NCBI GenBank assembly: GCA_963971405.1
Contig: OZ020486.1
Coordinates: forward strand, 33,999,419-34,063,418
Origin: Psococerastis gibbosa
Taxonomy: Eukaryota > Arthropoda > Insecta > Psocodea > Psocidae
Reading direction: 5' to 3'
Length of the DNA stretch: 64,000 nt
Shown here: positions 42,755-53,393 of the stretch, one piece after another
Position numbering within the stretch: position 1 is the stretch's first letter
How the letters are laid out: every line of letters begins with the position of its first letter
Position numbers and translations under genes: made by a program
The notes under the pieces: model-generated
Told to the model about the DNA's origin: nothing
The model's input: the letters and a program-made list of their open reading frames with translations, nothing else
Database searches by the model: none

Positions 42755-43342
42755 TAAATCGCATACAAACAATTTAATGAATGTATCCGATTGACCATTT
42801 CAGTCGCCTCTGTAGGTTATTACCCGTGATGAGTACGACACGTCTCCGATTGCATGACGTGTAAAGACTCGCACAAGTGCAAGCACGTTACCACCTGGCC
42901 ATCGAAGTAACTTTATGTATTATCGAGAAAGGGTTTCTAATCATTGACCTGCCCAAACCACATTGCGATGGGTACAAACAATAGACTCAAACGTTTCACG
43001 AAGCGAATAATTTACGATACTGCCACGAGAAATTTAAGTACGCCAATGAAGTGCTTAACTATTTTCTAGGCAGACAGCTACAACAGGCATAGGTCTTGGC
43101 TTACCTCCATGCTTATCAAAACGTACAACTGCATCGTCGCGGTCAGGAGTAAATGGTCCATCTTCGAGATCAGTATCGCCTTCCTCATTTTCATCTTCTA
43201 CAACACTTTCGGCGTCCATTGCCCACTCTGCACCCTCCTCTAAGTAGATAACCTCTGCCATTTCATCTTCATTCAAAGATGCCAAATCGTCACCTGCATC
43301 GGGTGATCTAGGGGGTGTATTGTCTGACTTATCAAATGGCAT
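35789..43342 (-). CDS. AAMP: AAMP/Sqt1-type WD40 protein (7 exons)
   Basis: Orthologue of angio-associated migratory cell protein, the metazoan relative of yeast Sqt1, a chaperone for ribosomal protein uL16. Minus-strand exons in order: 43105-43342, 40736-40866, 39241-39375, 38548-38692, 37578-37774, 36207-36526, 35789-35891. All junctions are GT-AG and phases close exactly; 422 aa against about 434 in human. Residues 1-75 are acidic (EDENEEGDTDLEDG). WD40 blades follow: HPTKGNIAVTGSMDNSVFVW, VKFSKDGKYLVTVDLDS, WLEWHPVANIFVIGTW, FLPDGKRFVVFSACLTMQVFD, ATGHGRGALRIWDTTRQSL, FDARSGSVLREFMGHT and the end AVLMTTSDDQTARVYLVEG. WLEWHP, LPDGKR and TLRHQ-like matches identify AAMP. Introns hold LINE, SINE, hAT and MITE copies. 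Start chosen at the only ATG of the exon-1 frame before the acidic region. Confidence 0.92.
36548..37373 (+). pseudogene. LINE ORF2 C-terminal fragment, antisense in an AAMP intron
   Basis: The + strand reads TKIDMIRYAHDIAMLAENE: the RT motif with YAHD in place of YADD. Then come FTYLGSKIISDG, AKVTFNKKSKFY, ELYGCEIWCISEKE, REAFEMWGYRRMLRMPW, NEEVLTRV, GVNRPGRPRKEYLLQVM and WRHRCHMLLPTSQPA, the order of an arthropod non-LTR C-terminus. Several stops interrupt it. The insertion starts about 20 bp from the AAMP acceptor at 36527, so it forms most of that intron's 3' context. Confidence 0.8.
37837..38190 (+). repeat. SINE with 5S-rRNA-like head (copy 2)
   Basis: GCCAACGGCCTTACCAAGTT start, GGCAAACTTGGTAGTGTGCA and CAGCGTTGG end of head, then GATAACGCGCTGAGACTA, CTGGTTCGG-type B-box-like segment, CCTGTCAGTCAACTCCCCTT and an A-run tail. 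Inserted in an AAMP intron in antisense orientation. Confidence 0.7.
38807..39125. mobile_element. Non-autonomous hAT-type MITE
   Basis: A 16-bp perfect TIR, CAGTGCCGGATTAACC and its inverse GGTTAATCCGGCACTG, with 8-bp flanks GTAACATG and GTAATATG (one mismatch). 319 bp, no coding frame. In an AAMP intron. Confidence 0.85.
39450..39550 (+). repeat. Dispersed repeat shared with a LAMP-gene intron
   Basis: TTTAGTAATACTT, ACAAAGTTATTTTATTT, AAGTATTACAA and GTGGAAAAT...ACTGAAATA recur at about 62025-62110. Contains an internal AAGTATTAC/GTAATACTT inverted pair. Class unknown. Confidence 0.5.
39950..40150. repeat. Palindromic MITE, AAACGTTTGG family
   Basis: Outer arms GAAGCAGTAGAATTCAGGCT and GATAGGCCGT pair with ACGGCCTATCAGCCCGGATT and CCACTGCTTC. 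Inside are CTTCCAAACGTTTCGTCATC and ATCTGCGGCCGACATCTTCA. Same family as 13755 and 52745. Confidence 0.75.
40160..40510 (+). pseudogene. Decayed LINE 3' fragment
   Basis: The + strand shows, across frames, ANEEML, EGRTLIAFIRERRAMRG and GRRKRKTPSK, resembling the TNEEVLxRV, LxxTIRxRR and GRPRxRY run near the C-terminus of non-LTR ORF2. Heavily interrupted. In an AAMP intron. Confidence 0.45.
41760..42641 (-). pseudogene. LINE ORF C-terminal fragment split by a hAT-type element
   Basis: Minus strand: VLSRLGDTHAYGTRGRDDL, VIPMHRASWYEGKPAYAG, AKIIRKVEEMTAFRIKLK. The frame resumes on the other side of the element at 41891-42448 with KRHLIDQCLYVDDMMWNY. Tract order (TRGRDDL..., P.AG..., LP..IR, FK.KLK..L) is that of the C-terminus of CR1/Jockey-like LINEs. 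A related domain is at 45045-45310. Confidence 0.65.
41891..42448. mobile_element. Non-autonomous hAT-type element inside a LINE fragment
   Basis: Ends AGGGTGGCGAGATTTTC and GTCTGGCCACCCTA are inverted repeats. The flanks TCTTTAGT (41883-41890 and 42449-42456) are an exact 8-bp duplication. About 558 bp; AT-rich with GAGTATA repeats and no coding frame. Confidence 0.75.
42728..42912 (-). repeat. tRNA-like SINE, family A (inverted)
   Basis: On the minus strand: ACTTCGATGGCCAGGTGGTA, CACTTGTGCGAGTC, GGAGACGTGTCGTACTC, GGATACATTCATTAAATTG, then an A run (about 28 T on the + strand). Confidence 0.7.
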
Positions 43343-44009
43343 TTTACAACAGTTAATTAATTCAACAGTATAAGCTAAAATTTATTTTATTCTGGTGTAA
43401 ATTAAAATTGTAATAATTCAGACAAGCGCATGTAAAGTTACAATTTAGTGAATTTTATTTTATTTTGTAATCAATCAACAGCAGAAGATAAGCGTGGCAC
43501 TAGACTAGAGTCGTGTATAGATTATAGAAGAGATGGGATATTGTTGTTGTTGTTTAATCCGTCGATCACAGTAAAGTTGATTTAGTGGTACCACAAAAAC
43601 AATGCAATCAACTATTCCGCATAATTTTAATCAATATTCGCTTCCATTCCAAATTCGCCTCGACTCATATGAGTCTATATATATATAACATAGCCATTGA
43701 AAAATATGGGATTTAAAAAAAAAAATTGGCCCGCTAGAATATCTCTGCAGTGTCATAAGATTTTGACAGTAAAGCGTAGCAAATAGTAATAAAATTTGTG
43801 ATAGCAAAAGCAAATTGTTTACGGTTGGCAGTGGGCATTTCCATTTGGCATGGCGGCATGCCTCGGCTCATGGTATTATAGTATTTTGACTCTATTTTAA
43901 TTTTTAATTTGGCACGAAATTATTTAATCTGTTAATTAATAATTCGGGATACATCATTTCGTTAAGAAGTTTGTGGTTACATTAAAAGTTTAAATTGTTG
44001 TATGAAATA
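43343..44009. promoter_or_regulatory. Head-to-head promoter region of AAMP and RRP1
   Basis: 667 bp separate the two start codons, transcribed outward. No repeat and no coding frame was recognised except a short low-complexity run. No TATA box at a convincing distance. Both neighbours are housekeeping ribosome-biogenesis families, so a shared bidirectional promoter is likely. RRP1 has a two-codon upstream ORF (ATGAAATAATGG, 44002) whose stop overlaps the main start. Confidence 0.6.
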
Positions 44010-47000
44010 ATGGTTGTTCAATATAACGAAAAAAAGGATCATGTCGATAACGCACTACTCTCTGCTCAAGAGATCTCTTTTGCCAAAGTTTTGGCTGGAA
44101 ATGAAAAGAAAAAACGCGATCAAGGTTTGAAGAAACTTGTCAAATGGCTTAAGTACCGCAGTGATGGAAATTTAGGTAAGAATCGAATACTATTATAGCT
44201 ATTTGTTTAAACATTACTATATTAAGTTATTAAATCTTTATTTTATGAGGGAGATTGGCCAGACTTGTCCTATTTAAAGATATACATAAGTAGGAGCCAA
44301 ACAATATAATACTTTAAACTGAAGTTGTCCGAGTAGTAGTAGTAGTAGTTGTGATTTGAAGTAGTGCATCGCACTAATGTTTAATCGCGACACTACTGCT
44401 CTACGTCCTCACCTTTTTTACATCCTAGACTAGACTTTCTGAAGGAAGAGAAGAACTAAATGTTCTTTTAAAGCAATTAAGTGCTACAAGTTATCAGTAT
44501 CAGTTATATTCATGCCATTTTCAAGCTTGCTAGGGCGGGTATTCCACACACGTACATCGTCAATGAAAATTATGAAATTGAAGGATATTTCAATTTTACT
44601 CTATGCCATTGTTAAAATTGATCAATGATCAATTGATGATAGAGTAAAATCACAAACAAATAAATAAAAAATTGAAAGATGGCGTCATGGGATATGACAA
44701 GTAGAACTATTTTAATTGATTTCTTTAAAAAGAACGCATTTCTGTATAAAAATTATAATAAGGTTTAAATAATAAGGCGACGAAGAAGACAAATACAATT
44801 TCAAGAAACAAATGCAAACAAATTTCAAAAATTTGGCGCATACGTTTCAATAGAAAATTGTCTATTTTTGAAAAAAAAACATGTGGAATGGCCGCCATCA
44901 ATGAAAAATTGAAATGTCCTTCAATTTCATAATTTTCATTGACGATGTACGTATGTGGAATACCCGCCTTTGGCTAGCTTCTGGGCGTCGTCATCAATTT
45001 CTGTCGTCTAAAACAAAATAATAGTAAATAAATAAAGAACACAATTACCGTATTATCGGGTTCGTCAAAAATTCCCTAACCGAGTAGGGAACTTGTTCCA
45101 ACGGTAGCCGACGGACGGCCCCTGAAAAAACCTTTACCTCATCCAGTGTCCTAATCTCCCGGGGTAGTTTGTCAAACAACCGGGATCCCCAGCTCCCTAG
45201 GAGACCTAAGGCTAGCCGTAAGACGACTGCTCTCCCGGAGGAAGCAGTCCCTATTTCTGGTCCCATAGGTATGGGTATCACCTGATCTGGGGGGCGGGTT
45301 TTTCCGCAAATGCACTGATGTCTCCACGATACGAGGATGGTCCCAAAATTAGCCGACCTAACTATGAAAAACAAAAAATTGGGGGGAAATTTGGCTTTAT
45401 TTCTCTACATAATCTCCTTTCAGGTTCACACACTTCTCCCATCGATGTTCAATAGCTTCGATGCCCTGTTTATAGTGAGATCCGTCAAGTTCCTCAAAAT
45501 AGCCACTAACCGCACACTCAACCTCGTCATTGCTGACAAATTTTTTACCACCCAGCCATTTCTTCAAGTTTGGAAATAAAAAATAGTCCGAAGGGGCTAA
45601 ATCTGGCGAATAGGGTGCGTGGGAAAGCAATTCAAACTTTAGTTCATGAATTTTGGCCATCGCGATTGCGGATGTGTGAACTGGTGCATTGTCTTGGTCA
45701 TACAACACTTTCTTTTTCGCCAAGTGCGGCCGTTTGCTCTTTATTTCGTTCGCCAACCGCTGCAACAAGTTCGCGTAATATTCCCCATTGATTGTTCTAC
45801 CCTTCTGAAGATAATCAATGAAAATTATTCCACGTGCATCCCAAAATACGGATGCCATAACCTTGCCTGCCGAAGGAACAATCTTAGCCTTCTTTGGCGC
45901 CGATTCACCCCGTTCAGTCCATTGCTTAGACTGCTCCTTTGTCTCCGGTGTAAAATGATGGACCCACGTCTCATCCATCGTTATGAATCGACGCAAAAAC
46001 TCGGCTTTATTGTGCCGATACTTCACCAAACAGTCGCTTGAAACATCCTGTCGGCGCTGTTTTTGCTCCATTGTGAGTAATCGCGGCACCTATCTGGCGC
46101 ATAACTTCCTCATGTCCAAATTTTCCATCAATATGCGATGCACTGCACTTTTTGAAATGTTTACTATGTCTGCTATCTCGCGCACTTTTAATCGCCTGTC
46201 ATCAAGTACTATTTTGTGGATTTTCGCCACCATTTCTGGCGTGGTGACCTCATTTGGTCGACCACTGCGATGTTCGTCTTGGCAGCTCTTGCGACCCCGC
46301 TTAAACTCAGCCACCCAGTATTTTACTGTTGTTAATGAAGGAGCAGACTCCCCCAGAGTAGAATCTAGCTCCGCTTTGATTTTCGTTGGACCAATTCCTT
46401 TCAAATGAAAATATTGTATCACATAAGGATGACCGATTTCGTCCATGTTGTCAAATTCTCTAACAGAGTTCACTTCCAACGGCTGCCACGAAAGTAATAA
46501 ACAAGATGGCGTCACCAAACTGCGCAATTAAACTTAGTAAGGTTGGCACTTCCTGCAACAGTCACTAATTTCTAGCAGCAACTGCCATCTATGAGTCAGG
46601 CCGGGTACTACTGGGACCACACCACCCTCGTATATAGAGCTGGTAGAGTTAGTATACCAAATTCTCACCTGATCACCTGATCTGGGGGGCGGGTTTTTCC
46701 GCAAATGCACTAATGTCTCCAAGATATGTAGAGCTGGTAGAGTTAGTATACCAAATTCTCTAAATAAGGGCCGGCAAGATACTCTTTGATACCCGCAATG
46801 GTTCTAATAGCCCTCTTTTGCAAGCGAAAAACCCGGAGGGAGTCAGTAGAGTTACCCCAACAGATAATACCATATCGGATGTGACTTTCAAAAAGACCAA
46901 AGTACACAAGCCTTAGCGATCGATTATCCATAAAAAATGAAATATTTCTAAGTAGGAAGTTTGTGGATCCAAGCTTATGGCATAATGTGTTAATTTGGTT

Positions 47001-48976
47001 TTTCCAATTAAGGTCCTTGTCCAGCTCGACCCCTAAAAATCCAACCGAATCGCTCTCAGTAAGGGGAACATCATCCACCCTTAATAATGGGCTCCTTTCA
47101 ACAGGCTTTCTACCAGCAAACAATGTAAAGGAGGTCTTTCCTAGGTTGAGAACAAGTTTGTTAGAAAAAAGCCAGTTCCTTGCGACAAGGAGTACTTCCT
47201 TCCCAAGGTCCTCAGCTCCAAAAACATCAAGCACTTTCAGAAGTATGTAGTTGTCATCAGCGAAGAGACCAACAATGGGTTTACCTCTAGACAATTCCAA
47301 ATTTCTCGGGTAGTCTGAGGAATGCTCGTATTTATGTTCCTCCAGTTAGACCGAACACCAATATCTACAGCTTGCTTCCGATCCACGAGGTATGATCTGA
47401 CCCAGTCTAAAGGCAATCCAAAGTATTTCAGGGCTCATTACAGAATCAGAAACATAAGTTTTTGACAACATTCTTAACAAGAATGAAATGTAACTGTGGG
47501 GATACTTTTGAACGTGCTATAAAAATTGAACTTATTACTACTGAATGTTAAAACTAAATAACACGTCAGTGAGAAAGACTGGAGGAGAATTTGGCGTCAA
47601 GATACGAGTGACTGAATAGCGGGGTCATAGAATAAACATTTATATTTAGCGGGGTTGCAGCGGAAAAGTAAGCTACTAAATACTATAGTACAATATAGTA
47701 CAACCCTTGGCTACTCAATACAGAGAACGGCTGTTTTTAAGCCTCCCAAATGGGTCTGGAGGGCGGTAGGGCTCTATTCATGATGGAAAACCTCAGAGCA
47801 ATGTTAGAAGCAAGTTAACTTCGGCGCATATTCCACCGACCGGCTAGGGCTAAATACAAATACGGTGACGTGGTAACAGACATTCAAGACTTAGGCGGGG
47901 TTTCCATCGACCTCGCATTGCAGAATGCAAATGTCATTGACAGAAATGTTTTAATTTAACGCTTTAATTTTTGCCGCTTTCTCTTTTAGAGTTTACAGAA
48001 GATGATTTTAAGACTATATGGACGGGTCTTTATTATTCAATGTGGATGTCGGACAAACCTCTTGTTCAGGTAGGGCAAAAAATGTTTTCCTCATTTTGAT
48101 TGAATGGCTTCCTTAAGGTCGCCAATGCATCACTACTGCGTGGAGCCAGACTATTTTAAAAGACTGTAAACTTAGACTTAAGAATTACAAGTCTCAATGA
48201 GTAGTGGTACGGACTTCGACTTTCACCCGTTTGTTGGTTCGAATCCCTGCACTTGCTACATTTTCTGGCCATACTTCGGAGGGAATGTAAAACCTGGACC
48301 TTCCTAGTTGCGTGTAAGAGGGGGCTCCCCTAGGTTGACTAATAAAACTAGAAATCATTATCCATTTATTCACGTTTAAGATGAACTAAATTAAACATTC
48401 TATTATTTTGATCAGGAGTTCCCAAACCTTTTGATCGGTGGACCACTAGATTATTTTATGATTTTCCGTGGACCCCCATGGCTGTTATAGGAAAATCGTT
48501 AACTTTAAATTACGTGCTAATATTTCATTAAATGTGTAGAACTGGTATCGGGTGGATTTTGTAGTTCAAAGCCAAGACTTACTGTAGTTTATTTCAAACT
48601 TCCAATACCTGTTTCATTTTTTTATTTCTTACTGTGGCCCGTGGACTACAGGTTGGGAATCCCTGATTTTTATTATTCAGGTTGAAAGTTTAGAATTAAC
48701 TTTCTTTGTCATATTTTTGTTTCAGGAAGAGTTAGCAGAAAATTTGAGCCATCTGATACATTGTTTTGTTAGCAATGAAAAGGCTGCTTTACTCTTCATT
48801 AAATGTTTCTATTTGACAATGGCGCAATCTTGGGCCGGCCTTGATCAGTTCAGAATGGACAAATTTTGTATGGTTTGTATCATATCATAACTAATTAGCT
48901 TTTTGGATTATTTTTCTCTCAGCCCGTATGATGGGAACGCCGTAAAAACTGTTAACTGTAGATCTAAGGTAAAATG

Positions 48977-49007
<31 letters not shown>

Positions 49008-52000
49008 TGAGTTAACAATAAACAAAATAAATCAGTATCTCTATCCACAGTCATAAGCATATTCATATTGTATACTTCTTAAGAAAGGCACACTTTCACG
49101 GCTGTAGATCGAGATATCAATTAAGATTGTCAAAATAACTCTGATCAGATAATAAACAAAATTGGAAAGTTATCCCTTAACTCGGCTAACTGTACGCCGC
49201 CGTCGATCCTTCATCATTAGAGAGCCCATACCATATTCCATCCAATTAAATATATTTTAAGGTTCATCTCTGTGGTGGTTCCTTACCCCAACATTACCCG
49301 TGCTTTATCTCTATGCTTAGCATAACCAGGGGCGGGCACAAGGGGGGGGGGGGGTCATAGGGGTCAAACCCCCCCCAAAAAAAAACAAATAATTGGAAAT
49401 TGAAAAAAATACACATTACATCTTAGTAAGGCCACCTATATTAGCAACAGAACACGGAACGAACTGTTGGGCGCTTGTGAGTAAGAAATTCAAGGAATAC
49501 TTCTCCATAGAGTGAGAGAGGCTGGGTTGTTTTCTTTACGTTTTCATGAAACTACTGACAGTTCGCATACTCCTCAACTGAGTTTGTCTTTCCGCTATCT
49601 CTACCAAGGTATCATCAGGGAGGATTTCATTACATTTTGTGATGAATATAGTTCGATTCAAGAAGAAGATTCAAATTAGTATATATTGAAGATCTTGTTC
49701 GAAAATATAATATTGACCTAAAGAACTGTGTTGGCATAGGAACTGATAGCTGCTCAACCACGGCATCAGAGGTGAAAGGATCAGTTACAGAAGTAATGAA
49801 GAAAGCTGTAAATGCAAATAGATGCCCATGTAACAACCATGTACTTAATCATTCTCTTACGAGATCTTCAAATGTTGTCTCCTGCAGGGATGCTACCGCC
49901 ACCATGAAGAAGGCTATCGCAATTACAAACTCTTCAGCAAAACGACATGCTGTCGGAGGTGAATGCTTCACTTTTAAGTTTAAGTGAAACTCGTTGGGTA
50001 GAACGTCATGATGGTCATCTCCAGTTTTTAGGGGACAATCTTATCAAAATCGGTAATGCTTTGCAAATCATACCTGCATGGAGTGACACCAAGACAGCGT
50101 CAGAAGCGAATTCCCTCTGCCATACCTTGCGCAGTACAGATTTTCTAGCGGCTACTGTCTGCCTCTGCGATGTTCTTGGTTGCACTGTTTCATTGCACAA
50201 GTATTTGCAGAGTGAGAAAATTGATGTACAGAATTCTGTAGGGTATATCAAAAACACACTTTGCGTCATAGAGGATAAGAGGAAAAATGCTGAGACTGTC
50301 TTTGGGCAGCTGTTTTCAGAAATAAGTGAATTGGCTTCAGATCTGGACAGATCTATAGAATCAATATAAGCTCCGATACATCGGAAGATTACTTTCTCAA
50401 TGCGGTATATATTCCTATGTTAGATAACATAACATCGGATTTGAGGGATCGTCTTTCCGACGATGTTATGAAATTATTTAATTTAAAAGTATTCCTCCCA
50501 CATAATAGTTACGATGACGAAGAACTAAAGCTCGTTCGCGAAGCAGCGACGAAACATGCAAGCTTATTAGGAGAAGGGCTGCCGCCATCAAAACTTGTCG
50601 CCGAGTGCCAATTGTGGGCTACAAAGTGGAAGAGGGAAAGTGCAGCGGGAAACTCACCGCCTTCGTGCTTGGTGGATATAATTAAGCGTTGTGATAAGGA
50701 TATGTATTCCTCTATTAACGTCTTGCTGCAAATACTTGTCACTCTCCCAGTAAGTGTTGCAAATAGTGAGCGCAGTTTTCCCAACACTGAGACGACTAAA
50801 GTCTTGGTTGCGAACAGCAATGGGTGAGGACCGTCTGGTCGCTCTTGCGCTACTTGCAATCCACCAAGATATCCAGCTGAATGTAGATTCAATTATTACT
50901 AGACTTGCCAAACAACGCGAGCGGAAATTGGACTTTGTACTTACTTACTTTACTTTTTCGTGTCCGGGGTAGAGACTCCTTGTTTCTGGTCTCAGCCAAA
51001 CCGACGCCGTCGTCGGTGCATTCACAAAAGAAGAGGAAGGTCTCGTCTCGGTGGTGAAAGGATTAGCCGCTAGATGTTACCACTTAACGTTGCCCGGGGT
51101 AATACGAGTAGCTATACAATCGTTATTATAAGAATTTGTTGGAATTCTTATTTGAAATATTTATGTCATTTAATGCTCAGCAACCATTTTTCCCTTCAAG
51201 ACAGATGCATGGTTTGATGAATTCATTTTTCTATTTTTAAAAAAAATTAAGTAAAACACTAGCTTTGTATTGTTTGGGAGAAAATTGAAATTACGGTACA
51301 CTAGATTAAATTGGGTTTTCAGGAAGAAAAAAAATACACTAGTGGATAAAATTGGAATTTACGAAAAAAATAATTGTGACTAGATAAAACGCCCTTGTCC
51401 GGCTTTGAAAAAAAAAGTTGGTTCTGGCAGCCCTGGTGGTGACCCCCCCTAAAAAATATCGCTGTGCCCGCCCCTGAGCGTAACCACATAACCGTTAAAA
51501 AGGCCATCTATCCCACCTTGGTGGGTCATGGGCAATGGTTGAATGAGTGATTGATTGAAACCTTTTCAAGGGGGCGTTTCTCTTGTTATTATTCGTCATC
51601 TTCAGTTCTATATTTGTGGTCCACTAATATGTAACAAGCAGTATAATAATATTACACTATACTGTACGTAAACTGTTCACCAGTGTTACAATTTGCGAAT
51701 TTATATATATATATATTTTTTTTTTCAAATTCATTAATTGAATGCTTAGGGAAACACGCTTGCCATTATAAGATAGTTGATCGCGACGTGTGTAGTGATG
51801 CACAAATAATTATTAATTATTCGAATTGACAGAGATAGAAACTGAAATGCATCGTGAATAAGGGTGGTCCAACCTTTTTGAATCTGGGTTGTATATTTAT
51901 TTGAGTGATTTTATGGTATTATTTATAGCTTGCTCGTCGATTTTTGCGCCAGAGTTTGGAATATTGCGCAGCAAAGAACTGGCAATCGCGCCTGGTGAAG

Positions 52001-53353
52001 CAGTTGATGCGATTATTTTCTAAGACCGTCCTTGACGAAGACTCTGCCCTTGGACTCAAACTGCACTTCATAGAAGTAATTCTGGAGGAACTGGCTAAGG
52101 TATGTAGCCTTCATTGGAATTTTATTATCCAGCTACCTGTTAATTGACTGAATATTAAAAATTGAAAGGTTAGGGGGAGTAAAAAGTTAGTTGGTGCTTT
52201 TATCCTCATCGTTAGGCGGCTATTCCACCGGCCTATTTGTTCACTTGTGATACTGTCATTGACGTTTGTTTTGTTTTAAGGAGGCTATTATGTAGATACT
52301 TAACTTATCTATTATACAGTTAGTTATAATATGGTAGAGACTTATTAATGTTGTCTGCTACCATATTATAACTTAATTTGTAATAGATAAGTTAAGTATC
52401 TACATAATAGTCTCCTTAAAACAAAACAAATGTCAATGACAGTATCACTAGTGAAGCAAATTGGCCGGTGGAATAGCCGCCTTATGTCCAGAAAAGAAAA
52501 AAATCAGTTGGAATATCGTCACCGGCTGCCAAATGTGTTCGTAATGGTAACTCGCAATCCTCCCACACCTACACATTTACGCATACCGCTGGCCAGTACC
52601 TTTCAACACCTCAATGCCCTGCATGGAATCACACAAACTTGGTGGACCCTAAAAATGCACAAACAGACAATGAGTTAAACAGAAAAATGTAATGAAAATA
52701 GAATGTAGTTCGAAAAGATAACGCAAAATATTCGAATCCTAGCTTTACGAAGCCGTAGAATCCTGGATGATAAACCGTGGTTGTTCTGAAAGCGTACCTC
52801 CAAACGTTTCGGCAACATCTGCGGTCGGCATCTTCAGTGGAACTGTGTAGACTTCTAAGCTTGTATCTCGGTGGCTCAGCAGCAACTGAATGACCACGGT
52901 CTATCATTCCGGATTCTACTGCTTCATCACGTAACTTTGCCTTTTTAATTACATCGAATCCTAGCTATTATCTTGAATAATAAATTATCAATCAATTTGT
53001 AGGTTGGGCGAGAAGATCTTAAACCCTCAGTACTCTCAAAAATTTTAGCGCCATTTGTAAAATTGATCGCTACTACGAATGATACTCGTGTTCGTATACA
53101 TCTGGACAATTTCTTCCATCATCTCATTCGTCAAACTGACGTTGCGATTGAGTATGAAGAAAAGTTCCAAGCTTGGAGGAGTGTAAGTATTATATAAAAG
53201 TAGTATTAAAGTAAACAGGTACCATTTCAGCCAGCGATCGTCTTAGACATTTAATCCTAATTCCGGACATAATATGCATCTGTAATTAAACAAATAGTAT
53301 TGTTTAAGAATTCCCACTTGTACTATATGTACGAGAGTTGTCCGTAAAATAGT

Positions 53354-53393
<40 letters not shown>

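Larger units (their letters stand above)
45045..47445 (-). pseudogene. LINE RT fragment interrupted by mariner
   Basis: Minus strand: YFGLPLDWVRSYLVDRKQAV, then after an internal deletion GLFADDNYILLKV (RT ADD motif), LNLGKTSFTLFAG, FLGVELDKDLNWKNQI, FESHIRYGIICWGNS and RLQKRAIRTIAG, then REFGILTLPALHILETLVHL. After the mariner come SRLFDKLPREIRTLDEVKVF and YSVREFLTN. Non-LTR element of the CR1/Jockey type, with several frameshifts and a local duplication of about 95 bp at the mariner site. Confidence 0.8.
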
